Source: Oscillospiraceae bacterium MB08-C2-2
Lineage (GTDB): Bacteria > Bacillota > Clostridia > Oscillospirales > Ruminococcaceae
Reading direction: 5' to 3'
Assembly: GCA_035621215.1 (NCBI GenBank)
Contig: CP141729.1
Span: forward strand, 2,192,944-2,256,943
DNA: 64,000 nucleotides
The notes under the pieces were generated by a model that saw nothing but the letters and a program-made list of their open reading frames with translations, did no database searches and was not told where the DNA came from. Positions 7,717 through 17,392 of this stretch are shown in pieces. Made by a program: the position numbers and the translations under genes. The number at the start of each line of letters is the position of its first letter. Position 1 is the first letter of the stretch.

Positions 7717-8484
7717 ATGTACGAAAATCAAAATCAACCCATGCAGCAAAATACACCTCAGCCTGAATTTGTTCAGTCCCCTGTGCAGGAAGTGGATCAA
7801 AGCCGGATGGTGGCCTATCTTTCCCGTGTGTTCGGGTGGATGTTCGTCGGATTGCTGGTTACCTCTGTGGTTGCCTTTGCCACCGCCACAAGCCGCTCTG
7901 CCATGTCCCTGATTTTTTCCAGTGAATACACCTTCTATGGTATCTTCATTGCACAGATCGGCGTTGCGCTGGGCTTTAGTGTCGGGCTGCAGAAGATGAA
8001 TTCCGCCGTTGCCACAATCCTGTTTATGCTCTATTCCGCTCTAACCGGCGTAACCTTCTCGGTTTTGTTTTATGCCTTTGAAATGAACAGCCTGATCTTT
8101 GTCTTTGGTCTGACCAGCCTGATTTTTGCCGCTATGGCCATTTACGGTTCGGTTACCAAGCGTGATCTCACCAGCATCGGCCGTTTGGCTATATTCGGTT
8201 TGTTGGGGCTGATCGGAGCCAACCTGCTGAATGTTCTGCTTTTTAAAAGCAGCCCGGCGGATATGGTTATCACCAGCATCGGCGTGGTGGTGTTTATCGT
8301 CCTCATTGCCTATGATACCCAAAAAATCAAGAATTTCTACCTCTTCGCCGTGGCAGAAAGAGATGCCGACGAGCACAGTGACCCTATCAACAAAATTGCC
8401 ATTTATGGCGCTTTCTGCTTGTATCTGGATTTCATCAACCTGTTCCTTAAGCTGCTTCGCCTGTTGGGCAAGCGCAAAAACTAA
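7717..8484 (+). CDS. Bax inhibitor-1 / YccA family membrane protein
   Basis: A 255-residue integral membrane protein with a polar Gln/Pro-rich N-terminus (about 25 residues), then seven hydrophobic segments and a short basic end. The ALTGVTFSVLFYAF and VLIAYDTQKIKNF stretches match the BI-1/TMBIM family; the Asp in YDTQ belongs to the pair of Asp residues that gate Ca2+/H+ leak in the characterised bacterial homologue BsYetJ. Likely role: ion leak or membrane stress modulation, by family inference. AAGGAG precedes the ATG by 10 bases. A terminator follows the gene. Confidence 0.92.
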   Translation: MYENQNQPMQQNTPQPEFVQSPVQEVDQSRMVAYLSRVFGWMFVGLLVTSVVAFATATSRSAMSLIFSSEYTFYGIFIAQIGVALGFSVGLQKMNSAVATILFMLYSALTGVTFSVLFYAFEMNSLIFVFGLTSLIFAAMAIYGSVTKRDLTSIGRLAIFGLLGLIGANLLNVLLFKSSPADMVITSIGVVVFIVLIAYDTQKIKNFYLFAVAERDADEHSDPINKIAIYGAFCLYLDFINLFLKLLRLLGKRKN

Positions 8485-8508
8485 TCCACTGCTATAGCAA
8501 CAAATCTC

Positions 8509-8547
8509 AGCTCCCGGCTCCCGGTTTCTCGGGGGCGGGAGCTTTCC
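8509..8547 (+). terminator. Intrinsic terminator
   Basis: AGCTCCCG (8509-8516) pairs with CGGGAGCT (8536-8543) then TTCC. The U-tract is short. Confidence 0.55.
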
Positions 8548-8611
8548 TGCATATAGACGCATATGTGAATCAAAGTGTGAACCCGCTTGGTGCACATTCT
8601 ACGATATATTC

Positions 8612-8759
8612 ATATAATGGCCGCTGAACAAAGACAAGCGAACAGTCAATCAATGCATCTGAAGCGACAAAACACACCTGTTTTGTCGCCCCCAAAGGCA
8701 CAATATGCCTTTGGGGCAACTGCGCTTCGCAAAGTGCGGTTGTTCAGTGGACATTATAT
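8612..8759. mobile_element. MITE-like element with 20-bp terminal inverted repeats
   Basis: Ends at 8612-8631 and 8740-8759 are inverted repeats matching at 18 of 20 positions (ATATAATGGCCGCTGAACAA against the reverse of TTGTTCAGTGGACATTATAT). Inside are two perfect 11-bp hairpins, GCGACAAAACA/TGTTTTGTCGC and CCCCAAAGGCA/TGCCTTTGGGG, then a small TGCG/CGCA stem. There is no coding capacity. It ends 29 bases before the macroglobulin start codon, so it also forms that gene's leader. Confidence 0.65.
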
Positions 8760-8788
8760 AGAGCCGGTATAGAGGAGGTAACCCTTTT

Positions 8789-11700
8789 ATGAAACGCTCG
8801 CATAAGCTGATTTCTCTCTTGCTTGCCGCCCTGCTTTTACTCACCGCCTGCGGTGATGCTTTGCCCCAGACAGATTCCGATGCCGCTCCCTCCGGAACCC
8901 GCTACAGTCTGGATGCGGCGCTGGAAGGCCTGCGCATTGAAGCAGAGCAAGCCGATGATACCGGCGTTGCCTTAGAAAGCGCCTTTATCCTGACTCCTGG
9001 GGGGGAACTCTCCCAGAAGGCCTTATCCGATGCCTTAGAGCTGGAGCCCGCCCTTCCTTTCTCCATTAGCCAGCTCAAAGGGGGCAAGTCGCTTCTTACC
9101 CTGTTGGAGCCAATGGAGCCGGATAAAATCTATACCTTCTTTGCCAAGACCCCAGCCGGAACCAAGGGGCGCACGTGGGCTTTTCAGTCCCGGAAGCAAT
9201 TGAGGGTTGTGTATACCACCCCGGATTCCGATCGGTATGAAAGCTTGCCGGATACCGGCATCGAGGTGGTTTTTAACTATACCGATGTGGATATTTCCCA
9301 GCACTTTGAGATCACACCGCCGGTTCGGGGGAGCTTTCTCACCAATGAGGAGCGCTCCGCCTTTGTTCCTGACCGGGATTTGCCCCGCAACACCCGCTTT
9401 CGGGTCACCATCAAGGCCGGGCTGCCTGCCGGAAATGGCGTAACTCTGGCAGAGGATTATTCCTTTGCGTTTGTTACCGGTGAGCCCAGCACCTACGAAG
9501 CCAAATCCCGGGAGCTGGAATTTTTCATGACCGGCAGCGATCAGGAAACTTTTTTAACCACCGATTCGCCTCTCTTGGAAATTTCCGGCTATAACCTGTT
9601 GCCCTCGCTGGAGTTTAAAGTGGAGGCTTTTCCCCTTACCCCCAGCCGCTATAAGGACGAGCTGCTGGCCTTTAACCGCCGCCATTACGATGAAGCCTAC
9701 AAGCCCGACAGCGATTACACCGCCTCCACAGCTTCCTTGGAGCCGGCTGTCAGCTTTGAAACAGCGGCTGTGCAGGTGGTCTCCCGCTATGGGTACGGCA
9801 ACTATCCCCGGTATCTGCCTTTTCCCGAGCCTTTGCCTGCGGGGCACTATCTGGTCAGCGTCTCGGCGCAAGACCCCTTTAACGGCAAGACTGTCACCCG
9901 GCAGAAGCTGATTCAAATCAGCGACACCTCCCTTTTTGTTCAGTCTCTCAATGGGGATGGCCTTGCTTGGCTCAACGATGCCGCCAACGGTCAGCTCCTT
10001 GCAAAAGCGCCGGTGGAGCTGCTGGCTCCTTTGAAGGAAACCTCCATTGCCTCTGTTTCCACCGATGATGCGGGCATTGCCCGGTTTCAAAGCGGCGAAA
10101 ACACCACCGCACTCATCCACATCCCTTCTGTGGGGGAGCAGCCGGAATACTGGGATTTCCTGTTTTTGCAGGAAACCACCCCTCTGACCGTGGCGGAGAG
10201 CTATACAGCCTTCACCTATACCGACCGCCTTCTCTATAAGCCCACCGATACAGCTCAGTTCTGGGGAATCCTCCGGGGCCGCCGGGAGGCCATTGCCGCC
10301 GGTACAGCCGTGACGATCCAGTTGCGCTCCGGCAACTACTACAACTGGAGCGGCTATGATTACGGCTTCTATGATAATCAGGCCTTTCTTCAATCCACCG
10401 AGGCGGTTTTGGAGCCGGATGGCACCTACATCGGCTCCATGAAGCTGGAAAACCTCATGAGCGGCAACTACTATCTGGCGGTTATGGCCCCGGATGGCCG
10501 CCAAGTGGATTATGCCAACTTTGAGGTGCGCAACTACGAAAAGCCGGTTTACAAAACCAGCACCAGCAGCGATAAGCTGTTTTATCTGCCCGGTGAGCAG
10601 GCGGATATCAACGCCCATGTTTCCTTTTTTGAGGGCACCCCGGTTTGGGGGCTTCCCCTGTGGGTGCAGGGAGATTTCCAGTCCTCCCAGCCGGTGACAC
10701 TGGATGCAACCGGCACCGCCCGGATGATGGTTGACCCAACCTCCGGCCCTGTTGTTGCTCACTGGGCCCCCACTCACCTAAGCTACCAGTTTATCCAAAC
10801 GGGCGAGGGAAATGTAATCCCCTCCATTTACGGCTCCTTCCTTTATTTCCCTAGCGACCTGATTTTGCAGGTCAAGCAGGAGGGAACATCCCGTGAGCCA
10901 AAGATTACCGTTTCCACCAACCGGCTGGATACCTCCCGCATTGAGAGCTATGGCGACATCTACCAGAGCTACCCGGATAATTTTGTGGGAGAAGCCGCCG
11001 ACACCGAGGTCGAGGTGAAAATCACCCGCTACCGGTCGGTGAAAAAGCCGCTGGGTTCCTATTACGACTGGGCATCCAAGCGGAATGTGACCACCTATAC
11101 CTACGAAAGCTCCGAGAGCCTTTACAGCAGCTATACCGCCCGCACTCAAAACGGCACCCTTTCTTTAAGCGATCTGCCTGCGCCCAACAAGGAAGAAAGC
11201 TATGAGGTTATGGTGACCGCCGAGGACAGCCGTGGCCTTTCCATCAGCGAAACAACCTACCTCTTGGCCGGGTGGGATACCCGCCGGAGCTACTACGAAG
11301 AAACCTCTAACCTGCGGAAGTTCTATTTCTCCCCTGCCAAAGACAATGATTCGCCCTACTATTCCTATTATGACCAACCCTCTGTCACCTATCAGGCAGG
11401 GGAACCCATTGAATTTGCCCTGACCGAACGGCAGGCCAAGGATGACGGCTTCACCGGCCGAGTGCTCTATACCGCTGTGCAGGATAAAATCTTAGAGGCC
11501 GGTATTTCCCAGCAGGCCACCCTTTCTCTTGAGCAGGCGGCGGATTTTATCCCCAATGTGAACATCAGCGGTGCCTATTTTGATGGCCGCTACATTTACC
11601 CGGTTTCCTCCTTCACCGCCGCCTACGATACGGCGGCCGAAGAGCTGGAAATCTTGGTTCGGCCAGGTGCCTCCCGCTATCTGCCGGGGGAAAAGGCCAG

Positions 11701-14050
11701 CCTTTCCGTTGAGGTCAAGGATAAAACCGGCTCACCGGTAGAAGCTAGGGTGAGCCTGAGCATTGTGGACGAGGCGATGTTCGCTTTGGGCGAGCAATCC
11801 CTTGCCCCCTTAGACAGCCTCTATGCCCGGTGCTATTACCGCGCCCCCGTTACCCATGAATCCTACCGCCAGCACCTGCTTTATATTGAGGAAATCGGCG
11901 GCAAGGGCGGCGGTGGCGGCGATGATATGCCCCGCAGCGACTTCCCGGATACGGCTCAATTTCTGAGCCTTGCCACCGATAACAAAGGCCTTGCTTCTCT
12001 GGAATTTGAGCTGCCCGATTCCATCACCTCGTGGCGCATCACCGCCGTGGCGGTGGAACAGGAGGCATTGCGGGCGGGGGCAGGTGTTTCCAACATTGAT
12101 TGCTCTCTGCCTCTGTTTGTTCAGCCGGTGTTCAACGAAGCTTATCTGTCGGGGGATGATGTGGCAATCAGCGCCAGCTGCTTCGGCACCTCCCTAACCC
12201 GGAGCACTCCTGTGCGCTACACCGCCACACTGGAGCCCTTGGAAACTGTGGAGGCGGGGGAGATCGCTTTCCCGCTTACACTGGAAATCAAAGGCCGCAC
12301 AGACCGGCAAACCACTCTAAACTTCGGCAAACTGCCCGCCGGGCGGTATACCCTGACCCTGAAAGCCGCCACCAACGATGGAAGCGATGCGGTTCAGCAT
12401 GAGATCGAGGTGGTGGAATCCACCCTTGCCCTGCCCATTGTGCAGGAATTCACGCTGGGTGAGAAAAGCACCGGTCTTGGCATCACACCGGCCCAATATC
12501 CTATACTCATGGGCTTTGCCGACTCTCAATATCAAACCTTTTTCAGGGTTTCCAAAAAGCTGGTAAGCGACTATGGCAACCGGGGCGATCAGCGGGTTGC
12601 CGCCATTGCCGCCAAACGCTCTATGCTTCGCTTTATGAGCGAAGAGGATTCAAAATATCTCGACTTTATCAGTGAGGAGCTGGGTGACTATCTGCTCCCT
12701 GACCGGGATTTTCTGAGCTATGCCGGGATGCGGCTTTACCCTTATGATGCGCCGGATATTGCCCTCACTGCCAAAACCTTGGCTTTGCTGGGGCCGGATT
12801 ATCCCAGCGCCCCCTCCATGCGGGAATTCCTGCTCAGTGAGCTGAGCGCCGCCGAATATATGGAGTATCTCCCGGAGCAAATTGCACCCGCTTATGTGGG
12901 GCTTGCCACTGTCGGGGAGCCAGTTCTGCTGAAAATCCGCTCTTTGCTGGCTGACCCTGCCTATAACGGGGATGTATCGCAGCTTTATCTCATTGCCGCT
13001 TTAGCGCTGACTGGCGATCAGGACGGTGCCCGAGAGGCCTTTGACACACGCTTTGCCCCCCGGCTTAACGAAGTGGGAAGTAACCTCTATTACCGGGATC
13101 AGAGCCTTTCCGATGAGGATAACTACCGTCTGACCGCTCTTTCGCTGCTGGCCTGTGCTGCTATGAACCACCCGGATACCGAGGGCTTGGCCCGCTATCT
13201 GGCCGAAACCCCTTCCGCCTCCTATTCCCCCAATCTGGAGCTGGGGCTGTATATCAGCCGGTTCCAGCCGGTTCATTCCGGGAGCGCCGCTTTGGAGTAT
13301 CAGAAAAATGGCAAGGCGGTCAAGGTTGGTCTAAAGGAAGACGGCATTCACTATGCCAGCTTTATGGCCCCCGATCTGGCCGGGGAAAGCTTCAGGGCCA
13401 CCCGGGGTGAAATACTGGCTACCGCCTACTACATGGGCAGCTTGGAGGAGTATAGACAGACGCAAAACCCGGATTCCGCACCAGAACAATCCTCGGAGGG
13501 GGATACCTCCCAAAGCTCTCCGAAAGATTCTGCCCGCCAACCCGAGATTGCCAGTATTTCCCGCAGCATCCGGGAGGCCTCCCCCAGCGAAATCACCCGG
13601 TTTATTCCCGGCGGCGAGGGCTGGGACCCCAGCTCCATGAAGGGGATGGTTTTGGTGGAAATCACAGTGGAGTTCACCGATCAGGCGCCTTTAGGAACCT
13701 ATGAAATCACCCAAAGCATTCCTTCTCCCCTGCGCTTTGAGGCCTATGAGCCCTATAACGATCAGGAGGGTATCCCCGGGCAGCCCCGCCACTGGAGCTG
13801 GTATACCCGGGAAAAGCAAAGCATGCCCATTACCCTTTACCGTTACCTGGATTATGACCCCAGCATGGGGCCATCCTCTGCCACACCTGCGGATACTGTC
13901 ACACTCCAGTATTTGACCCGCCGGGTGTATGCGGCTGATTTTGCGGCCGAGGATGTGTTTCTGCTGCACCCTGAAAGCGGCCTGACTGTCTCCGGCGCGA
14001 CCCGTGCCGAGAGCAGCTCCGGCACCGGAAAGGGCAAGCGCACCTTCTGA
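8789..14050 (+). CDS. Giant alpha-2-macroglobulin family lipoprotein, thioester motif lost
   Basis: A 1753-residue secreted lipoprotein: basic start, hydrophobic core and lipobox LTAC with Cys21. Long beta-rich macroglobulin-like domains follow. The family signature FPDTAQF...LPDSITSWRITAVAV begins near residue 1052, just after a Gly-rich loop (GGKGGGGGDD) that sits where a bait segment is expected. The helical TED-like part follows. In thioester members this holds CxEQ; here the position reads YGNRGDQ (residues 1262-1268), with no Cys, so no thioester can form. Bacterial relatives are envelope protease traps or partners of penicillin-binding proteins. A linker rich in Ser/Gln/Pro lies near residue 1560. 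RBS GAGGAGG precedes the ATG. A small lipoprotein gene follows. Confidence 0.9.
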   Translation: MKRSHKLISLLLAALLLLTACGDALPQTDSDAAPSGTRYSLDAALEGLRIEAEQADDTGVALESAFILTPGGELSQKALSDALELEPALPFSISQLKGGKSLLTLLEPMEPDKIYTFFAKTPAGTKGRTWAFQSRKQLRVVYTTPDSDRYESLPDTGIEVVFNYTDVDISQHFEITPPVRGSFLTNEERSAFVPDRDLPRNTRFRVTIKAGLPAGNGVTLAEDYSFAFVTGEPSTYEAKSRELEFFMTGSDQETFLTTDSPLLEISGYNLLPSLEFKVEAFPLTPSRYKDELLAFNRRHYDEAYKPDSDYTASTASLEPAVSFETAAVQVVSRYGYGNYPRYLPFPEPLPAGHYLVSVSAQDPFNGKTVTRQKLIQISDTSLFVQSLNGDGLAWLNDAANGQLLAKAPVELLAPLKETSIASVSTDDAGIARFQSGENTTALIHIPSVGEQPEYWDFLFLQETTPLTVAESYTAFTYTDRLLYKPTDTAQFWGILRGRREAIAAGTAVTIQLRSGNYYNWSGYDYGFYDNQAFLQSTEAVLEPDGTYIGSMKLENLMSGNYYLAVMAPDGRQVDYANFEVRNYEKPVYKTSTSSDKLFYLPGEQADINAHVSFFEGTPVWGLPLWVQGDFQSSQPVTLDATGTARMMVDPTSGPVVAHWAPTHLSYQFIQTGEGNVIPSIYGSFLYFPSDLILQVKQEGTSREPKITVSTNRLDTSRIESYGDIYQSYPDNFVGEAADTEVEVKITRYRSVKKPLGSYYDWASKRNVTTYTYESSESLYSSYTARTQNGTLSLSDLPAPNKEESYEVMVTAEDSRGLSISETTYLLAGWDTRRSYYEETSNLRKFYFSPAKDNDSPYYSYYDQPSVTYQAGEPIEFALTERQAKDDGFTGRVLYTAVQDKILEAGISQQATLSLEQAADFIPNVNISGAYFDGRYIYPVSSFTAAYDTAAEELEILVRPGASRYLPGEKASLSVEVKDKTGSPVEARVSLSIVDEAMFALGEQSLAPLDSLYARCYYRAPVTHESYRQHLLYIEEIGGKGGGGGDDMPRSDFPDTAQFLSLATDNKGLASLEFELPDSITSWRITAVAVEQEALRAGAGVSNIDCSLPLFVQPVFNEAYLSGDDVAISASCFGTSLTRSTPVRYTATLEPLETVEAGEIAFPLTLEIKGRTDRQTTLNFGKLPAGRYTLTLKAATNDGSDAVQHEIEVVESTLALPIVQEFTLGEKSTGLGITPAQYPILMGFADSQYQTFFRVSKKLVSDYGNRGDQRVAAIAAKRSMLRFMSEEDSKYLDFISEELGDYLLPDRDFLSYAGMRLYPYDAPDIALTAKTLALLGPDYPSAPSMREFLLSELSAAEYMEYLPEQIAPAYVGLATVGEPVLLKIRSLLADPAYNGDVSQLYLIAALALTGDQDGAREAFDTRFAPRLNEVGSNLYYRDQSLSDEDNYRLTALSLLACAAMNHPDTEGLARYLAETPSASYSPNLELGLYISRFQPVHSGSAALEYQKNGKAVKVGLKEDGIHYASFMAPDLAGESFRATRGEILATAYYMGSLEEYRQTQNPDSAPEQSSEGDTSQSSPKDSARQPEIASISRSIREASPSEITRFIPGGEGWDPSSMKGMVLVEITVEFTDQAPLGTYEITQSIPSPLRFEAYEPYNDQEGIPGQPRHWSWYTREKQSMPITLYRYLDYDPSMGPSSATPADTVTLQYLTRRVYAADFAAEDVFLLHPESGLTVSGATRAESSSGTGKGKRTF

Positions 14051-14093
14051 CCCTTTGTCAGGCATCTGAATGAAACATGGAGGGCTTTCTATC

Positions 14094-14582
14094 ATGCTGA
14101 CTAAAAAGCTTTTGGCGGTTTCCCTGAGTTTTTGCCTGCTGCTGGCCGGGTGCACCTCAAAGAAGACCGAATCTCCCGGCGGCACCGGCGCTTTGCCGGG
14201 GGAAACGGTGGAAACCAAGCTGCTTTCCTTTTCCGCCACGGAATTCTCCTTCACCGATACCCCTGTAGGTGAAATCAGCCCCGGCAAGGATCAGCGCCTG
14301 CTTGTGGTGAAGGTGGAGGTAAAAAACACCTCCGGGCAGGAAATCACCGTTTATTTCGATGACTTTGAGCTGGAGGCTGGGGAAGAAAAGCGCTTCCCGG
14401 AATTCCCCCAGACACCGGAAAATATTGCCGAGGAAACAATCCTCAAGAATCGGGATACTCTCAGCGGCACTCTGCTGTTTTTGGTGCCTGCCAAAACCAA
14501 GGAGGCCCGCCTGCTTTACGACGAATACTTTGAGGGCGACCTTAAAGGGGAGAGTTACTGGGTTACACTGAATTTGGAGTAA
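14094..14582 (+). CDS. Small lipoprotein, DUF4352-like
   Basis: A 162-residue lipoprotein with a signal peptide and lipobox LAGC (Cys20), a short Ser/Gly/Pro linker, and one immunoglobulin-like beta domain. The stretch DQRLLVVKVEVKNTSGQEITVYFDDFEL is typical of DUF4352/telomeric-repeat-like extracellular domains. The ATG at 14094 has GGAGGG eight bases upstream; an upstream in-frame start at 14070 would hide the signal peptide. It lies 43 bases behind the macroglobulin gene and is probably cotranscribed with it, ending at the terminator at 14605. Confidence 0.82.
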   Translation: MLTKKLLAVSLSFCLLLAGCTSKKTESPGGTGALPGETVETKLLSFSATEFSFTDTPVGEISPGKDQRLLVVKVEVKNTSGQEITVYFDDFELEAGEEKRFPEFPQTPENIAEETILKNRDTLSGTLLFLVPAKTKEARLLYDEYFEGDLKGESYWVTLNLE

Positions 14583-14604
14583 CCGGGTTCTTTCCACACA
14601 AAAA

Positions 14605-14655
14605 GAGCACCTGCCAAGAACGGATTATCCGCCGGGCAGGTGCTCTCTATTTTCG
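14605..14655. terminator. Bidirectional intrinsic terminator
   Basis: GAGCACCTGCC (14605-14615) pairs with GGCAGGTGCTC (14635-14645). T-rich DNA follows on the plus side and A-rich DNA precedes it, so it can serve both converging units. Confidence 0.8.
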
Positions 14656-14665
14656 CTTTATTTCT

Positions 14666-15448
14666 TTATGAATTGTATAGATTATCCTCGGTATAGGCCT
14701 TGAGAAATTCCTGAAGCCGCTTACTCTGAGGCCGGTCAAAAATTTCCTCCGGGGTTCCTTCTTCGATGATTTTACCCTCATCCATAAAGATCACCCGGGT
14801 GGCGGCGCTGCGGGCAAACCGCATATCGTGGGTGACAATCAGCATGGTGATCTTCTGGGAGACCAACTTGAGGATTACATTGGTCACCTCGTTGGTAATT
14901 TCCGGATCAAGGGCGCTGGTGGGCTCATCAAACAGCATAATCTGGGGGTTCATAGCCAAAGCCCGTGCAATAGCTACCCGCTGTTTTTGCCCCCCCGAAA
15001 GCTGATCGGGGTAGCTCTCCGCCTTGGAGGCAAGCCCCACCACCTCAAGCAGCTCGTGGGCCTTCTGGACCGAGGCCTCTCGATCCCGGCGCAGAATCTT
15101 AACCGGGGCAATGGTGATGTTCTCCAAGCAGCTTAAATGGGGGAACAGGTTGAAGTGCTGAAAAACCATACCGGTTTTGGTGCAGATGCGGCGGATTTCC
15201 TTATCAGGGGGATAGGAAACACTGCCATCGGAGCCGGTTTTGACCAGCTCGTCTCCATCGATGGTGATGTTGCCTTGTGTGACCCGCTCCAGATTGTTGA
15301 CACAGCGCAGCAGCGTGGATTTCCCGCTGCCGGAGGAACCAATAATGGCCACGGCCTCACCCTGCTCAACGGTCAGGGATACATCGTCCAGCGCCTTGAG
15401 GGAACCACCATAGGTTTTATTTACATTGCGAATGCTGAGAATCGGCAT
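14666..15448 (-). CDS. Polar amino-acid ABC transporter ATP-binding protein
   Basis: A 260-residue ABC ATPase: Walker A GSSGSGKST near residue 37, signature LSGGQKQRVAIARAL, Walker B IMLFDEPTSALDPE and H-loop IVTHDMRFA. It belongs to the GlnQ/HisP group that powers uptake of polar amino acids. It is the last gene of a three-gene minus-strand operon (binding protein, permease, ATPase) with 57 bases between permease and ATPase. The substrate is not determinable from the ATPase. Confidence 0.95.
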   Translation of the reverse strand: MPILSIRNVNKTYGGSLKALDDVSLTVEQGEAVAIIGSSGSGKSTLLRCVNNLERVTQGNITIDGDELVKTGSDGSVSYPPDKEIRRICTKTGMVFQHFNLFPHLSCLENITIAPVKILRRDREASVQKAHELLEVVGLASKAESYPDQLSGGQKQRVAIARALAMNPQIMLFDEPTSALDPEITNEVTNVILKLVSQKITMLIVTHDMRFARSAATRVIFMDEGKIIEEGTPEEIFDRPQSKRLQEFLKAYTEDNLYNS

Positions 15449-15505
15449 ATTCTTTTACCCCTTTGCAGAATCGTATCAATGGCCTTACAGCCTGTCATCG
15501 TAGCA

Positions 15506-16171
15506 TCAAACTGCATCCTGCCGCTCATGGCGGGAGAAGCGTCTTTCCATATTCTGTGAAAACAGGGTGAGCAGAAAGGTCAGGCCCAGATAAATCAGCG
15601 CCGCAACAAAATAAGCGGTGGGGTCTACATCCCGGTTGTTGGCATCCTTGGCGGCTTTCAGCAGCTCCGGCACCCCAATGACATAAACAAGGGCGGTATC
15701 CTTGATCAGGGTAATCACCTCGTTGCTGATGGGGGGAATAACCCGGCGGAGAGCTTGGGGGATCACAATCATTTTCATGGTCTGCCACGGCGAAAACCCA
15801 AGGCTTTTGGCAGCTTCCCGCTGGCCCCGGTCAATGGACTGAATACCCGCCCGGTAAATCTCTGCAAAATAGGCGGCATAATTGAGCATAAAGGTGACCA
15901 CCGCTGTGGAAAGGCGATCCAGCTTGAGGCCGGTAAAAAGCGGCAGGCAATAAAAGAAAAAGAATATTTGCAGCATCAGGGGCGTTCCTCTGAAAACCCA
16001 CACATACAGCTTGGATATCGCCTTAATCGGCCAAAACCGGGACATAGTGCCAAAGGATATGGGCAGCCCCAGCGGCAGTGCAAATATCAGGGTCAGTGCA
16101 AATATTTTCAGGGTTTGCACCGTTCCCTGAAGCAGAGCCGGCAAAATGCTTTGTATATAACCAATGTCCAT
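15506..16171 (-). CDS. Polar amino-acid ABC transporter permease
   Basis: A 221-residue membrane permease of the His/Glu/Gln/Arg type. It has about five hydrophobic segments and the cytoplasmic EAA loop EAAKSLGFSPWQTMKMIVIPQALRR (around residues 138-162), which docks on the ATPase. A single permease gene implies a homodimer. It lies between the ATPase (57 bases) and the binding protein; the 245-base gap on the binding-protein side holds a hairpin element (16232-16311). Confidence 0.94.
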   Translation of the reverse strand: MDIGYIQSILPALLQGTVQTLKIFALTLIFALPLGLPISFGTMSRFWPIKAISKLYVWVFRGTPLMLQIFFFFYCLPLFTGLKLDRLSTAVVTFMLNYAAYFAEIYRAGIQSIDRGQREAAKSLGFSPWQTMKMIVIPQALRRVIPPISNEVITLIKDTALVYVIGVPELLKAAKDANNRDVDPTAYFVAALIYLGLTFLLTLFSQNMERRFSRHERQDAV

Positions 16172-16231
16172 AAAAAGTCCATTCCTTTCACATACGTTCA
16201 GGCGCTAAAAGGCGGTTAGTAGCAACTTTAT

Positions 16232-16311
16232 ACTCATAATACACGCAGTGTGTGTTTGCGGGCAAAGCCCGCAATTTCAAAATTGCAACAAAATTTTGAA
16301 ATTATATGAGT
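16232..16311. repeat. Tandem-hairpin element with short outer inverted repeat
   Basis: ACTCATA (16232-16238) and TATGAGT (16305-16311) enclose three stems: ACAC/GTGT, TTGCGGGC/GCCCGCAA and AATTTCAAAATT/AATTTTGAAATT, the last two perfect. It lies in the transcribed gap between binding protein and permease, where stems often stabilise the upstream message. Same architecture as 8612-8759 and 48468-48539 but different sequence. Confidence 0.6.
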
Positions 16312-16416
16312 AGATGATAAGGCAATCCCCATGTCCATCCGAAAAGAAGCCCAAAAGGCAGACAGGGGAATCCTTCCCCAATCTGCCTTGAATTATTGGA
16401 TAAATTGAAGCCTTGG

Positions 16417-17304
16417 TTATTTCACCACAATATCCTTGCCAAACCATTTGTTACTGATTTCGGCGGCTTTGCCATTGGCAATCAGGGTTTCCATGGCAGT
16501 ATCCACAGCACCGGTCAGTTCGGTATCTCCCTTGCGGAAACCAACGGCATAGAGGTCATCGCCAAAATCGAATTCAGCAGTTCCGAATTTGCCCCCCAGC
16601 TTGGTGTTCTTGTAGTTGCCGTAAACCTCGTCGATGACCATGCAGTCCAGACGGCCGGTGCCCATGTCCAGAATAACTTCGTCATAGGTGGCGAATTCCA
16701 CAATCTTACCCTTAATGGAATCATAGATCGGGTCGGCCTGCACAGCCTCCAGAGCGGCGGAGCCGGCCTGAATGCCGATGTTGAAGTTGGCCAAATCTTC
16801 TTTGGAGGCAATGGTCACACCGGTGTTGGTCATGACCACGATTTTGTTGTTCAGGTAGCTTTTGCTCAGGCTCATGCTCTGCTGACGCTCAGGAGTGGCG
16901 GACATGCCGTTCCAGATGCAGTCAATGTTGCCGGTGGAAAGCTCCATTTCCTTGGCGTTCCAGTCAATGGGCTGGAATGTGGGGGTTACACCCAGCTCCT
17001 CGCAGACTGCGGTGGCCAGATCGATGTCAAAGCCAACCAAAGTGCCGTCTGTTTCACGGAAGCCCATGGGAGCAAAGGTATCATCCAAGCCGATCACCAG
17101 CTCACCCTTGGTCTTGATATCCTCCAGAGAGGTGGCATATGCGGGAGCGGACTGCGCGCTGCTTCCCTCGGCAGATGCAGCAGGCTCTGCTGCGGATTCC
17201 GGGGCGGGCTGAGCTGCACTGCTGCTGGCGCCTGCACCGCCACAGCCGGCCAGCATGGTCAGAGCAAACGTTAGCACCAACAAAAAGGAAATGGATTTTT
17301 TCAT
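16417..17304 (-). CDS. Polar amino-acid ABC transporter substrate-binding lipoprotein
   Basis: A 295-residue lipoprotein (signal peptide, lipobox LAGC with Cys21), an Ala/Ser/Pro/Glu-rich tether of about 35 residues, then a family 3 periplasmic-binding-protein domain: GELVIGLDDTFAPMGFRETDGTLVGFDIDLATAV and IDCIWNGMSATPER are the usual amino-acid-binding core. It collects the substrate outside the cell for the permease at 15506. ATG 17304 is preceded by AAAGGA; the frame is open upstream without meaning. First gene of its operon, with a promoter at 17393-17421. Confidence 0.95.
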   Translation of the reverse strand: MKKSISFLLVLTFALTMLAGCGGAGASSSAAQPAPESAAEPAASAEGSSAQSAPAYATSLEDIKTKGELVIGLDDTFAPMGFRETDGTLVGFDIDLATAVCEELGVTPTFQPIDWNAKEMELSTGNIDCIWNGMSATPERQQSMSLSKSYLNNKIVVMTNTGVTIASKEDLANFNIGIQAGSAALEAVQADPIYDSIKGKIVEFATYDEVILDMGTGRLDCMVIDEVYGNYKNTKLGGKFGTAEFDFGDDLYAVGFRKGDTELTGAVDTAMETLIANGKAAEISNKWFGKDIVVK

Positions 17305-17392
17305 AATAAACAGTCCTTTGCTTATGTAATAATTTTGTTTTTTCAGAAGCTTTCCGCCGCCTGATCCGGGGTGCTTCCTGTCTCTGTAATGT

